Numbered from the stretch's first letter, positions 36,348 to 44,933 are shown. The stretch is DNA of 64,000 nucleotides from Diaphorobacter sp. HDW4B (GCF_011305535.1 NZ_CP049905.1:4276001-4340000); one strand, 5' to 3'. Translations and numbers: made by a program. The notes: generated by a model not told the origin, from the sequence alone.

Positions 36348-37571
36348 ATGTGTTTCCAACCCCATCGTTGCGAGCCAACTTCCATGCCCAGCCAGCACGA
36401 TCCATCAGCCGAGCAGCGCCTGCAGCAGATCCAGCGCGCGCGCGTCGCGGTTTTCGACAATGAAGACGAAAGCCCACGCGCGCTCCGCAGCCTTGGCGAA
36501 ATTGCCGCCAGCGGTTTGCTGTCCATGCGCCCGGACAGCGAATGGATAGAGCGTTCCTGGCGACGCTGTCTCGCCCAAGGCCAGCGGCCACAGCACCGCG
36601 TCGCGTTCGATGTGGTGACCTCGCAGTTTGTGCGCCGCACACAAGACGCCCAGCACCAGTTGCTGCAAGCCGCGCGACCTGCGCTCGAGGGCTTGGGCCG
36701 GGCCACGGCCAGCACGCGTTACTTTGCGATGTTGACCGACGCCAGCGGCGTGGTGGTCGATGTGTCCGGTGCCATCGACACCACCGATCCACGCGCCGTC
36801 GCCATCGCCCGCGTGGGCGTCGATCTGTCCGAGCGCAGCATCGGCACCTCGGCCATCAGCGCCGCGCTGTCCGAACGCCGCCCGGTGTGGCTGCATCGCG
36901 GCGAGCATTTCTACCGCGACACCTCGGTCTACAGTTGCGCTGGGGCACCGGTGTTCGGCCCATCCGGCGAATGCGTGGGCATGCTCGACCTCACCGGCGT
37001 CGAAGTCGCAGAGCGTCCGGAACTTCAGCACCTCGTCGCACGCGCGGCACGCAACATCGAAAACGCGCTCACCCTGCGCGCTCCGCATCGACTGCTCATC
37101 CGCCTGAACTGGCCGGGCCAACTCGGCAATGGCGACGGCAATGGCCTGCTGTGTCTGGATGAAGACGGCTGCGTGACCGGCGCAAATCAGGTCGCGCGCC
37201 AGATCGTGTCAGGGCTCGCTTCAGGACGCGGCCCGCTGCACAGCGACGAGCTGTTCGCCATGCCCGTGCAACGGCTGTTCGACGCCGCCATGCGCGGCAG
37301 ATCGGGCAACGGCATGCTGGAGGTTCCACTGTGGTCCGGCCTGCGCGTGCAGGTGCAGGCCCAGATCGAAGGGCCGGGCGCAACCGCCGATGTGACCGGC
37401 ATGTCGCGCCAACGTGCGGTGGGCCATGCTGTGCCGCTCAAGGATGTGGAACTGGCGCTGGTTCATCAGGCTGTGGCCGAAGCACGCGGCAACGTGGCCC
37501 AGGCAGCGCGGGCGTTGGGGATCAGCCGGGCTACGGTTTATCGGAAGTTGGGGCAGAAGCAGGGGCGGTGA
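36348..37571 (+). CDS. GAF/Fis-type regulator lacking the sigma-54 AAA+ domain
   Basis: 407 residues (395 if the ATG at 36384 is used; neither has a clear ribosome site). The N-terminal half matches AcoR-type activators: SLGEIAASGLLSMRPDSEWIERSWRRC, a GAF domain with GVDLSERSIGTSAISAAL and SCAGAPVFGPSGECVGMLDLTG, then a PAS-like segment (LCLDEDGCVTGANQVARQIV). The C-terminus is a Fis-type helix-turn-helix, VAEARGNVAQAARALGISRATVYRKL. No Walker motifs or GAFTGA loop lie between, so it cannot act as a standard sigma-54 activator. It diverges from coxS and is the likely regulator of the cox cluster. Confidence 0.85.
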   Translation: MCFQPHRCEPTSMPSQHDPSAEQRLQQIQRARVAVFDNEDESPRALRSLGEIAASGLLSMRPDSEWIERSWRRCLAQGQRPQHRVAFDVVTSQFVRRTQDAQHQLLQAARPALEGLGRATASTRYFAMLTDASGVVVDVSGAIDTTDPRAVAIARVGVDLSERSIGTSAISAALSERRPVWLHRGEHFYRDTSVYSCAGAPVFGPSGECVGMLDLTGVEVAERPELQHLVARAARNIENALTLRAPHRLLIRLNWPGQLGNGDGNGLLCLDEDGCVTGANQVARQIVSGLASGRGPLHSDELFAMPVQRLFDAAMRGRSGNGMLEVPLWSGLRVQVQAQIEGPGATADVTGMSRQRAVGHAVPLKDVELALVHQAVAEARGNVAQAARALGISRATVYRKLGQKQGR

Positions 37572-37704
37572 TTCGCGCGGGGATCCAGTCCGAGGGGGGA
37601 ATGTGTGTCCCTAAACGGCCAGAAGCGGGCCTTCGCTATACTGCAACAAAGACGGCAAAAGCCGACATTTGCAGAAAATTCTCTCTACGAGGGGTTGATT
37701 TCAA

Positions 37705-38079
37705 ATGCAGGACGAAGTCCTTACACAATTGCATGAACTTGGTGAACTGCCAGAACTACTCGAACGTGACCTATCCGTCGAACTGACCTTGGCTCAGACA
37801 GGATGGTTGGACGGCGAGACCAAGCTCGAACCGCTCTACACACAGTTTGGCTTGTTGTTCGAACACTGGCTCACCGAGATAACCCACAGATTCGGAGCGC
37901 CGCTATTCACTGAGGCATCAGAACCAGTACTTGCTCAAGATTGGTACGAGGAGGCGCGTCAACTAGCGGTATGGCGTAGGCGAGACGCCTATTTTTTACT
38001 TGCATTCGTTCATCACGACAAAGAAACTCCGATTTATCTGGCTATCTGCGAACGAGAGGGCCAAACGCTCAAGCAGTAG
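37705..38079 (+). CDS. Hypothetical protein, not recognised
   Basis: 124 residues, acidic, soluble, beginning MQDEVLTQLHELGELPELLE and containing AQDWYEEARQLAVWRRRDAYFLLAFVHHDKETPIYLAICERE. No known motif was recognised. The ATG follows GAGGGGTTGATTTCAA, a modest ribosome site. By eye its base composition is nearer 50% GC than the 60-65% of the flanking genes, which suggests recent acquisition. Size, acidity and the Trp/Tyr-rich core recall small immunity-type proteins, but no toxin gene is adjacent, so this stays a guess. Confidence 0.6.
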   Translation: MQDEVLTQLHELGELPELLERDLSVELTLAQTGWLDGETKLEPLYTQFGLLFEHWLTEITHRFGAPLFTEASEPVLAQDWYEEARQLAVWRRRDAYFLLAFVHHDKETPIYLAICEREGQTLKQ

Positions 38080-38119
38080 CCATCACGAGCCAGGCTAGCA
38101 GACCTTTATCCGCTGAACA

Positions 38120-38139
38120 AAGCAGTTGAGTGACTGCTT
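38120..38139 (-). terminator. Possible terminator hairpin
   Basis: AAGCAGT and ACTGCTT form a 7-bp stem with a 6-base loop. On the minus strand TGTTC follows, a weak T tract, about 100 bp past the stop of the globin fusion gene. The surrounding 157-bp gap (38080-38236) holds nothing else that I can identify. Confidence 0.35.
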
Positions 38140-38236
38140 AAAGAAAGTGCGATAGGCGGCAACGGGTCGAACTTACCCATAGAACTATCATTCGTTTGAT
38201 AAAGCGGAAAACATCATCAGCTCTCCGCCTCCAGCC

Positions 38237-39391
38237 TCATTCCGCAACCGCCTCCACATCCGCACATCGCCCGCAACTGATCGTCCCCATGTGATGGTGC
38301 AGCAGCACGGTTTCGCCTGCGAGCACTTCGCTCTGGCAGTGGTCGCAGACGGTGGATTCGCCGATGACTTCGCGGGTCACGCCGCTGGTGTTGATGATGG
38401 GTTGGTCGCCCAGGTAGCGTGGGAGCTTGGCGCTTTTGACGATGTCGGGGCGGAAGTACTCTTCGTAGGCGGTCCAGCGGGCGATGAGTTCGTCGGTCAG
38501 GCCGTGTTCCTTCAGCGTCGCGAGCATGAGGCTCTGGCGGTGGTCGAACAGTTCGTGCGTGATGATCATCCAGTGGTGGGCGTTGCGCGGGCGATCGCCC
38601 ATGTAGATCTTTTCGCCGGTCACGCACTGCTTCATGAACGAGAACTGCTTGTCGATGGCGCGGTCACGGGTCACCTTGACGAAAAAGGGCGCGAGCTGTT
38701 CGTCGGCGTAGACCTTGGTGTAGAAGGCTTCGAGCACGGCGCGCACGCGGGTGTCGCCGCCGAGTTCGTCCCACAGCGTCGCGTCGGCTTCGGGGGAGGG
38801 CAGTTCGCGCGGCGGCACGTCGTCGAACGGGCCGCGCACTTCAAAGGCGAAGCCGAAGACTTCCTCATCGCTCATCTGGCCCTGCATTTCGGGTGGCAGG
38901 TGGCGTGCGGCCTGAGCATCGATTATGCCGATCATCAGCATGTCGCGCTCGGGCGAGGAGGTGAGGGTGAGCACGGGCTCGTCGTCGCGGCCGGTGACGA
39001 GGATGCGCAATTGCTGGCCGGTGCGGTATTTGATGGGGCGTCCGGTTTCGAAGACCAGTTCGAGTCGGCCATCTTCCTGCACATTGGCTTCGCAGAGCTG
39101 GCAGCCGGTGACCAGATCGTTGGGGTGCGGGCGGCGCAGGCTCATGGCACTGGTCGGCATGCAGCGGCAGGGCAGAAAGTAGCGCAGCCGCCGCAGGTGC
39201 ATGGGCAGCACGCGCTGCGCCCGCTCGGGGATGTCGCCGCTTTCGGCTTGGAGCATGCAGGTCTGGCAGGAGCCGCTCTTGCACGAAAACGCTGGATTCA
39301 AACCTGCACGCAGCAGGGCATTCAGGACCGATTCGTCTTCTTGTGTCTCGACGCGGCCGCCTTCAAAACTCAGTACATGGGAGATGGGCAT
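38237..39391 (-). CDS. Ferredoxin / degenerate flavin domain / truncated globin / zinc-ribbon fusion
   Basis: 384 residues with four parts. (1) 1-90: plant-type [2Fe-2S] ferredoxin, ligands Cys37, Cys42, Cys45 and Cys75 (CKSGSCQTC, then LPCRC). (2) 91-195: resembles the FAD-binding barrel of ferredoxin reductases (YRTGQQLRILVTG, LTLTSSPE) but lacks the RxYS flavin motif and any NAD(P)-binding domain. (3) 205-320: truncated haemoglobin (LWDELGGDTRVRAVLEAFY; proximal His at 272 or 273 in NAHHWMI). (4) 345-380: two CxxC pairs (349/352, 373/376), probably zinc or iron. It is not Hmp, whose globin is N-terminal and reductase complete. A redox-linked NO/O2 sensor or dioxygenase is inferred. Confidence 0.85.
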   Translation of the reverse strand: MPISHVLSFEGGRVETQEDESVLNALLRAGLNPAFSCKSGSCQTCMLQAESGDIPERAQRVLPMHLRRLRYFLPCRCMPTSAMSLRRPHPNDLVTGCQLCEANVQEDGRLELVFETGRPIKYRTGQQLRILVTGRDDEPVLTLTSSPERDMLMIGIIDAQAARHLPPEMQGQMSDEEVFGFAFEVRGPFDDVPPRELPSPEADATLWDELGGDTRVRAVLEAFYTKVYADEQLAPFFVKVTRDRAIDKQFSFMKQCVTGEKIYMGDRPRNAHHWMIITHELFDHRQSLMLATLKEHGLTDELIARWTAYEEYFRPDIVKSAKLPRYLGDQPIINTSGVTREVIGESTVCDHCQSEVLAGETVLLHHHMGTISCGRCADVEAVAE

Positions 39392-39460
39392 GGGCCGAGT
39401 ATGGCAGGCTTGTAAGCTACGTGTAACTTAATGTATCTGCATACTCGGGATTGCTGGACA

Positions 39461-39496
39461 AAACAAAAAGGCAGCCCGTTGTGGCGAGCTGCCTTT
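39461..39496 (-). terminator. Rho-independent terminator of suhB
   Basis: On the minus strand AAAGGCAGC, a 12-base loop, GCTGCCTTT, then TTGTTTTG. A 9-bp perfect stem with a T-rich tail begins 22 bp after the suhB stop. Confidence 0.85.
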
Positions 39497-39518
39497 GTCG
39501 AGTCATGTCGGCGGGAGA

Positions 39519-40460
39519 TCAGTCCTGCTTGTTTTGGGTGTCGGTAGGAGCGTCCACCGCGTCGGTTGCTTCGGCTTCCGATGCTTCACCGGCGTCCGCA
39601 TTGTCGGCATTGATGCCGGCTTGACGCAACGCTGCCTTCTCGCCAGCGGGTGCGAACTTGCTGTACTTGCTGATGATGGGGACCATCTGGCCGTAGATGC
39701 GTGGGTTGCCGGCCAGGCATTCGCGCTGTTCGAGGAAGTCGGCTTCGCCTGTGAAGTTGCCGACCAGACCACCGGCCTCGGTCACCAGCAGCGAGCCCGC
39801 TGCCACGTCCCAGATCGACAGGCCGGTTTCGAAGAACGCGTCGGTGAAGCCTGCGGCCACGTAGGCCAGATCCAGTGCGGCGGCACCGGGGCGGCGCAGA
39901 CCGGCGCAGCGCTGCATCACGTCGCCCATCAGCGCGAGGTAGTTCTGGAAGTTGTCGCCAGGACGGAAGGGGAAGCCTGTGGAGATCAGGCACTCGCCCA
40001 TGCGGGTGCGCTTGCTCACGCGGATGCGACGCTCGTTCAGGAACGCGCCACGGCCCTTGGTGGCGGTGAACAGGTCGTTGCGGGATGGGTCATAGATCAC
40101 GGCTTGTTCGATCTTGCCGCGCACCGACAGCGCGATGCTCACGCAGTAGACGGGGAAGCCGTGAATGAAGTTGGTGGTGCCGTCCAGCGGATCGATGATC
40201 CAGACATACTCCGATGTCTTGGAACCATACTCGCGACCCGATTCTTCGGCCAGGATGCCGTGATCGGGGTAGGCGGTGAGAAGCGTCTCGATGATGGCCT
40301 TCTCGCTCGCCACGTCGACCTCGGTCACAAAATCATTGAGCTGTTTTTGCGATACGCGCACAGCCTCGACGTCGAGGGCAGCTCGGTTGATGATGGCGCC
40401 AGCGGCGCGCGCAGCCTTGATGGCCACGTTAAGCATGGGGTGCAGATTGGAGGACGACAT
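39519..40460 (-). CDS. suhB: Inositol-1-monophosphatase family protein SuhB
   Basis: 313 residues. Metal-binding motifs of the IMPase fold are complete: EESGREYG (about 72-79), [19 protein letters not shown] (about 92-110) and [17 protein letters not shown] (about 225-241). Beyond the phosphatase role, SuhB proteins bind the Nus antitermination complex. The last 45 residues ([17 protein letters not shown]) form an acidic disordered tail not seen in E. coli SuhB. In many betaproteobacteria suhB faces trmJ-cysE as here, with the DUF4349 gene between. Confidence 0.94.
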   Translation of the reverse strand: MSSSNLHPMLNVAIKAARAAGAIINRAALDVEAVRVSQKQLNDFVTEVDVASEKAIIETLLTAYPDHGILAEESGREYGSKTSEYVWIIDPLDGTTNFIHGFPVYCVSIALSVRGKIEQAVIYDPSRNDLFTATKGRGAFLNERRIRVSKRTRMGECLISTGFPFRPGDNFQNYLALMGDVMQRCAGLRRPGAAALDLAYVAAGFTDAFFETGLSIWDVAAGSLLVTEAGGLVGNFTGEADFLEQRECLAGNPRIYGQMVPIISKYSKFAPAGEKAALRQAGINADNADAGEASEAEATDAVDAPTDTQNKQD

Positions 40461-40694
40461 GGATTGTGATGAGGAGCGGCTCGGCAGGATTTGCCGTGGA
40501 GCGCCCGGCGATGCGGACGCGCGAAACCGGTGATTCTATCGCGAGTGACTGATTTCTGCTCGATTCTCTGGCGCGGTAGGCTTGTTGCCGGGTGGGATAA
40601 AGCGTTGTTTGTGAGGTTTTGTAAGTCCGTCACCCCGTTTCTCCCAAGCCAACGATTCAGCTCATACCAATCGTGGTGAACCGGAGAAACATCC

Positions 40695-41804
40695 ATGCCA
40701 AGCCCTCTTGCCGCTCGTGAACTGACAAAGACAAGCAATCCATCCGCCCTGATTTTTCGCCCCAAGCGCTTGCTCATCGGCCTGATCGCCGGGGCCTGCT
40801 GCGTGCTGATGGCGGGTGCGCTGCTGACAGCCTGTTCGCCCAAAAGCGAGGGCGACAGCGCCAGCCACGCAGGGCAAATGGGGCAAATGGCAGACAGGAA
40901 GATGGTTGCGGCTGCACCGCGGCCATCCGCGCCGAGTGCCGATGTTGCCAATCTGTCGCGTTCGCGCCGTGAGGTGGCCGAGGAGCGGGTGATGGCGGCA
41001 GCCGCTGTTGCAGTCGCCCCGGCACCGGCTGTGGAGGTCGCGGGCAGTCCTGTCACTCAATCTGCGCCGACGGAGGCCGCCAGCCAGCGCTTTCTGGCCG
41101 TGCGCCATCACATGCAGATCGAAGCCGCAGCGGCGGAACTGGCGGATCTGTGGGGCGCAGTCAAGGCGCGTTGCGAGCAGCTCGATTGTCAGGTCGAGGC
41201 CTCGGCCTTGCAGCGCGAGACGGTGCATTCGGCGGGCAGCGCGTATCTGACCATGCGGGTGAATCCGCGCGACTTTGCGATGCTCACTGGCGCGCTGGGA
41301 TCCCGTGCCAAAGTGCTGAACCATCAGACCTCCAGCGAGGACAAGACGGGTGAAGTGGTGGATGTGGAAGCGCAGATCAAGAACCGCAGCGAGTACCGCG
41401 ATTCGCTGCGCGAGTTGCTGCGCGAGAAGGACGTGAAGCGCAAGCTGACCGATCTGATGGAGATCCGCGACACGCTCTCGCAGGTGCAGGCCGAGATCGA
41501 TGCGGCGCAGGCACAGCGCAAGCTGCTGGAGAAGGAGACCGCCAAGCAGTTCGTGCAGATGCAGTTCCAGCCGCAGCAGGTGGTCATCTCGGGCACCTAC
41601 AGCCCATGGCTGCAGACTTGGGAAGGTGCCTGGAACGCGCTGACCGGCAGCGCCCAGAGCATGGTGATCGCGACGGCGGCGCTGCTGCCTTGGGTGATCG
41701 TGCTGGGTGGTCTGCTGTGGGTGATCGTGGTGATCGTTCGCACAGTGGCGCGCATCCGTCGCAGGTCACAGGTGAAGGCGGAGGCAACTGCCGCTGCTGC
41801 TTGA
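40695..41804 (+). CDS. DUF4349 domain lipoprotein
   Basis: 369 residues. Signal segment with lipobox LLTAC (Cys47) after a polar leader, an Ala/Pro-rich disordered stretch (about 60-125), then the DUF4349 domain: MQIEAAAAELADLWGAVKARCEQ, YLTMRVNPRDFAMLTGAL, GEVVDVEAQIKNRSEYRDSL, a coiled-coil helix pair, and TVQMQF-like QFVQMQFQPQ. One membrane helix near 335-355 precedes a basic C-terminus. Members of this family are envelope proteins of unknown role. The helical hairpin and end-on membrane segment fit a periplasmic spacer or sensor. Confidence 0.85.
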   Translation: MPSPLAARELTKTSNPSALIFRPKRLLIGLIAGACCVLMAGALLTACSPKSEGDSASHAGQMGQMADRKMVAAAPRPSAPSADVANLSRSRREVAEERVMAAAAVAVAPAPAVEVAGSPVTQSAPTEAASQRFLAVRHHMQIEAAAAELADLWGAVKARCEQLDCQVEASALQRETVHSAGSAYLTMRVNPRDFAMLTGALGSRAKVLNHQTSSEDKTGEVVDVEAQIKNRSEYRDSLRELLREKDVKRKLTDLMEIRDTLSQVQAEIDAAQAQRKLLEKETAKQFVQMQFQPQQVVISGTYSPWLQTWEGAWNALTGSAQSMVIATAALLPWVIVLGGLLWVIVVIVRTVARIRRRSQVKAEATAAAA

Positions 41805-41896
41805 CGATGCAGGCAGGCGGGTTTTTCGGGCAAAGGCGAAAGCGGCGACAATCGAGGGTTTCGCATCGTCGTCACCACAAGAACAGTTTGCCAGCC

Positions 41897-42655
41897 ATGA
41901 AAACCCGCTTCATCCTCATCAACACCAGCCATGCAGGCAATGTGGGCGCTGCTGCGCGCGCGCTCAAGACCATGGGGTTCGATGAGCTGGTGCTGGTGGC
42001 TCCGCGCTGGCCCAATGTGCTGCGCAAGGAAGAAACCATCCAGCGCGCGAGTGGTGCGCTCGATGTGCTGGAGAACTGCCGCATCGTCGAAACGCTGGAT
42101 GAAGCCCTCGATGGCATGAGCCACCTGTGCGCCACGGCGATGACGCCGCGCGACTTTGGCCCGCCGACGCGCACGCCGCGCGAGCATTTCGAGCTGCTGG
42201 TGAACGGCAAGCTGAACGTGGAACAGCCATCCACCGCCGCCAACGAAACCGGCGTGGCGTTTCTCTTCGGCTGCGAGCGCTTCGGCATGGCCAATGAAGA
42301 TGTCTACCGCTGCGACGTGGCGCTGTCGATTCCGACCAATCCCCATTTCGGCTCGCTCAATCTCGCGTCCGCCGTGCAGGTGGTGGCCTATGACTGGCGG
42401 CAGGCGCTGGGTGGCTATGAGGTGCAGGAAGCCACGGACCCGGTCGATCGCGCGGATGCGGCGCAGGTGGCGGGCATGCTCGGGCATTGGGAGCAGGCGC
42501 TGGCCGACATCGGCTTTCTCGACCCGGCCGCGCCCAAGAAGCTCATGCCGCGCCTGAACCAGCTTTTCAATCGAGCGCAACTGACTCAGGAAGAAATCCA
42601 CATCCTTCGCGGTGTTGCCAAAGCGATGATCCAGACCGCGCAGGCAAAACGCTAG
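41897..42655 (+). CDS. trmJ: tRNA (cytidine/uridine-2'-O-)-methyltransferase TrmJ
   Basis: 252 residues. SPOUT methyltransferase with the trefoil-knot SAM site: ILINTSHAGNVGAAARALKTMGF at the N-terminus, AFLFGCERFGMANED and SLNLASAVQVVAYDWRQ. The C-terminal 80 residues match the TrmJ extension (LFNRAQLTQEEIHILRGVAKAM). It methylates the ribose at position 32 of tRNA anticodon loops. The start at 41897 gives the family N-terminus. cysE follows after 46 bp, the common betaproteobacterial pairing. Confidence 0.95.
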   Translation: MKTRFILINTSHAGNVGAAARALKTMGFDELVLVAPRWPNVLRKEETIQRASGALDVLENCRIVETLDEALDGMSHLCATAMTPRDFGPPTRTPREHFELLVNGKLNVEQPSTAANETGVAFLFGCERFGMANEDVYRCDVALSIPTNPHFGSLNLASAVQVVAYDWRQALGGYEVQEATDPVDRADAAQVAGMLGHWEQALADIGFLDPAAPKKLMPRLNQLFNRAQLTQEEIHILRGVAKAMIQTAQAKR

Positions 42656-42701
42656 ACTGCAAGTCCTTTCCCGTCAAAACCCCTATAGATAGTCCATTTT
42701 C

Positions 42702-43538
42702 ATGCTTGACCGCCTGCGATCCGACATCCAGTGCATTCTTGAGCGCGACCCTGCGGCCCGCAGCCGCTGGGAAGTGATCACATGCTACCCAGGCCTGCAC
42801 GCCATCTGGCTGCATCGACCTGCGCACTGGTGTTGGAACCACGGCCTGAAGTGGACCGGCCGCTTCATCTCCAACTTCTCGCGTTGGTTGACCGGCATCG
42901 AAATTCACCCCGGTGCCAAGATCGGTCAACGCGTGTTCTTCGACCATGCGATGGGCGTGGTTGTCGGCGAGACCGCAGAAATCGGCGACGGCTGCACGAT
43001 CTACCAGGGCGTGACGCTGGGCGGCACCTCGCTCTACAAAGGCACCAAGCGCCACCCGACGCTCGGCAAGGACGTGGTCGTGAGCGCGGGCGCCAAGATT
43101 CTTGGCGGCTTTGAAGTGGGCGACGGCGCCAAGATCGGCAGCAACGCCGTGGTTATCAAGCCCGTGCCTGCGGGCGCGACGGCGGTGGGCATTCCAGCCC
43201 GCATCATCCCGTCCAAGGCCGGGCAGAGCGCCGATGTGACCGAGGTTCTTGTTGCTGCCGCTGCTCCAGCAGCGCAGCAGCCTGCCGCGCCGACAGCCAG
43301 CCCTGCACCGTTCTCGGCCTACGGCATTGAACAGCAACAGGATGACCCGCTCGCGCAGGCGATGCGTAGCCTGATCGAGCACACCGCCGTGCAGGAACGC
43401 CAGATCGCCATGTTGTGGCAGAGCATTGAGAAGCTCAGTACGGCAGCGCCCAAGGAAGTGGGTGACTGCGTGCCCTGCGAAGCGGCCACCAGCGAAAACT
43501 TTGCCAAAGACAAGCTCAACGATTTGGTTGGGAAGTGA
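42702..43538 (+). CDS. cysE: Serine O-acetyltransferase CysE with C-terminal extension
   Basis: 278 residues. The first 180 form a short-type serine acetyltransferase: [18 protein letters not shown], left-handed beta-helix repeats, [19 protein letters not shown] with catalytic His, and [16 protein letters not shown]. The product O-acetylserine feeds cysteine synthesis. From about 185 an Ala/Pro linker ([19 protein letters not shown]) leads to a helical tail with [15 protein letters not shown] and a late CVPCE. The usual cysteine-synthase-binding C-terminal Ile is replaced by Lys (DLVGK). Confidence 0.95.
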   Translation: MLDRLRSDIQCILERDPAARSRWEVITCYPGLHAIWLHRPAHWCWNHGLKWTGRFISNFSRWLTGIEIHPGAKIGQRVFFDHAMGVVVGETAEIGDGCTIYQGVTLGGTSLYKGTKRHPTLGKDVVVSAGAKILGGFEVGDGAKIGSNAVVIKPVPAGATAVGIPARIIPSKAGQSADVTEVLVAAAAPAAQQPAAPTASPAPFSAYGIEQQQDDPLAQAMRSLIEHTAVQERQIAMLWQSIEKLSTAAPKEVGDCVPCEAATSENFAKDKLNDLVGK

Positions 43539-43558
43539 TTCTTTTGCTTTGTGGGTGA

Positions 43559-43576
43559 CGAAGCCTTGCGGCTTCG
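43559..43576 (+). terminator. Hairpin after cysE, possible terminator
   Basis: CGAAGCC-TTGC-GGCTTCG is a perfect 7-bp stem with a 4-base loop, 20 bp past the cysE stop. The T tract is absent, so termination would be weak. Confidence 0.4.
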
Positions 43577-43595
43577 ATTGGCTGGTCGTTTTGAG

Positions 43596-43691
43596 ATGGT
43601 GATATAGGCCCTCATGCGTCGTTGTGGAAGCCTTGCCGTACATGAGTACTGTCTGCGGCTTCACGCCTAGCCTGAGGGCCTATCTCACCAT
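43596..43691. repeat. Long nested inverted repeat, non-coding
   Basis: Outer arms ATGGTGATATAGGCCCTCA (43596-43614) and TGAGGGCCTATCTCACCAT (43673-43691) pair at 18 of 19 positions. Inside, GTGGAAGCC (43624-43632) pairs with GGCTTCAC (43657-43664) apart from one bulged base. The 96-bp element would fold into a long interrupted hairpin. It lies in the 278-bp gap between cysE and the small antitoxin-like gene and codes for nothing recognisable. Candidates are a small non-autonomous element, a structured RNA or a strong terminator. Confidence 0.7.
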
Positions 43692-43816
43692 TGTGGTGGG
43701 TGATTTGGGCGTAGTTCGCGCTGCGTGGCTTGTCGTTTGGGTACGTGCTCGCGTGCTGGTAATTTCATAGAAACGAATCATTGGACTGGCTTGTGGTGGT
43801 TGCATACGGTGAAGAC

Positions 43817-44071
43817 ATGAATACCTTCACCACTCCATCCGTTCCAATTGATCCTGAGCTTCTAGATGCGATGAAGCAATCACTTCATGAGGGCGAGAGT
43901 CTCGCTTCGTTTGTCGAGGCGGCTGTTCGCCATGAGGTGGATCGTCGAAGCAAACAGACCCCGTTTGTTGTTCGCGCAATGGCGAACATTCGCCACACGG
44001 TTGCGACCAATAGCGGGATCAGTGCGGATGTCCTTCTTGCGCGGCTGGAGGCCAAGCTGAAACTGCGTTGA
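43817..44071 (+). CDS. Small ribbon-helix-helix antitoxin-like protein (YlcI/YnfO-like)
   Basis: 84 residues beginning MNTFTTPSVPIDPELLDAMK. The segment GESLASFVEAAVRHEVDRRSKQ resembles the helix pair of ParD/CopG-type antitoxins and YlcI/YnfO-family proteins. The C-terminal half (FVVRAMANIRHTVATNSGISADVLLARLEAKL) is helical, as in antitoxins that wrap a RelE/ParE toxin. No toxin gene follows: the next 190 bp are non-coding. GTGAAG precedes the ATG at 4 bases. An orphan antitoxin or DNA-binding protein is the most likely reading. Confidence 0.65.
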   Translation: MNTFTTPSVPIDPELLDAMKQSLHEGESLASFVEAAVRHEVDRRSKQTPFVVRAMANIRHTVATNSGISADVLLARLEAKLKLR

Positions 44072-44264
44072 GAGAGATGTTTGGTTCGTCAGATTCCTGT
44101 GAAAGCGGCGACCACTGAGCCCAGCCTGACGTCTACGATGAAAATGGCTTGTCACCGATGTTGCATGGTCCGTCTGGAGTCACGTATACATTGGCGGTTT
44201 GCGTGAAATGCGCAGCCGGATTCGCATAGACAAACATCCATCCATCCAGAAAAGGTCCCCAGAG

Positions 44265-44933
44265 ATGAACGTCAGTCAGGCCATGCAGGAGCGCCGTTCG
44301 GTGCGCGCCTTTTTGCCCCGTGTTCCCAGCTCCCAAGATGTCCAGAGTCTGATTGCCGATGCGGCCAAGGCGGCTTCGGGTGGCAATCTGCAGCCGTGGC
44401 GCGTGATTGCGTTGACGGGCGAGCCGCTGGCGCAATTGACCAATGCGGTCTCTGCAGCGCAGCCGATGGAAGACAACGTCGTGCCGCACATGGCCTATCC
44501 GCCGAGCCTGTGGGAGCCGTATCGCACGCGCCGTTTCAAGAACGGCGAGGATCTGTACAAGACCATCGATATTCCGCGCGAGGACAAGACTGCGCGTCTG
44601 GAGCAGATGGCGAAGAATGGCCTGTTCTTCGGTGCGCCTGTCGGCGTGATCATGCTGGTGGACGAGCGCATGGGTTATGCGCAGTGGGTGGATCTGGGCA
44701 TCTATCTGCAATCGTTCATGTTGCTGGCGACCGAGCGCGGCATGGCAACTTGCGCGCAGGGCTACTGGCGGCGTTTCCGCGACACGGTGGAACAGGTGCT
44801 TGAGGTGCCGGATTCGTACCGCGTGGCCTACGGCATTGCGCTGGGTTTTGAAGATGTCAACGCGCCGATCAACGATCTGCGTGCCGATCGCGCGGAGTTC
44901 AGCGATTGGGCGCAGGTGCGCGGATTTGCCTGA
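44265..44933 (+). CDS. Nitroreductase family protein
   Basis: 222 residues. FMN-binding nitroreductase fold: MQERRSVRAFLP at the N-terminus, AAKAASGGNLQPWRV (conserved flavin-contact Ser/Gly/Asn/Gln), LFFGAPVGVIMLVD, and a C-terminal GIALGFEDVNAPIND, matching the PnbA/NfnB-like group with the 'P-N-F/D' style end. It reduces nitroaromatics or quinones with NAD(P)H. The ATG at 44265 is preceded by CCAGAG; an upstream in-frame start lacks family similarity. It converges on the Bcr/CflA exporter gene. Confidence 0.9.
   Translation: MNVSQAMQERRSVRAFLPRVPSSQDVQSLIADAAKAASGGNLQPWRVIALTGEPLAQLTNAVSAAQPMEDNVVPHMAYPPSLWEPYRTRRFKNGEDLYKTIDIPREDKTARLEQMAKNGLFFGAPVGVIMLVDERMGYAQWVDLGIYLQSFMLLATERGMATCAQGYWRRFRDTVEQVLEVPDSYRVAYGIALGFEDVNAPINDLRADRAEFSDWAQVRGFA

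Noticed and set aside
38237-39391. Flavohaemoglobin Hmp
   Set aside because: Domain order is wrong, the globin is of the truncated type, and the NAD(P)-binding domain and RxYS flavin motif are missing.
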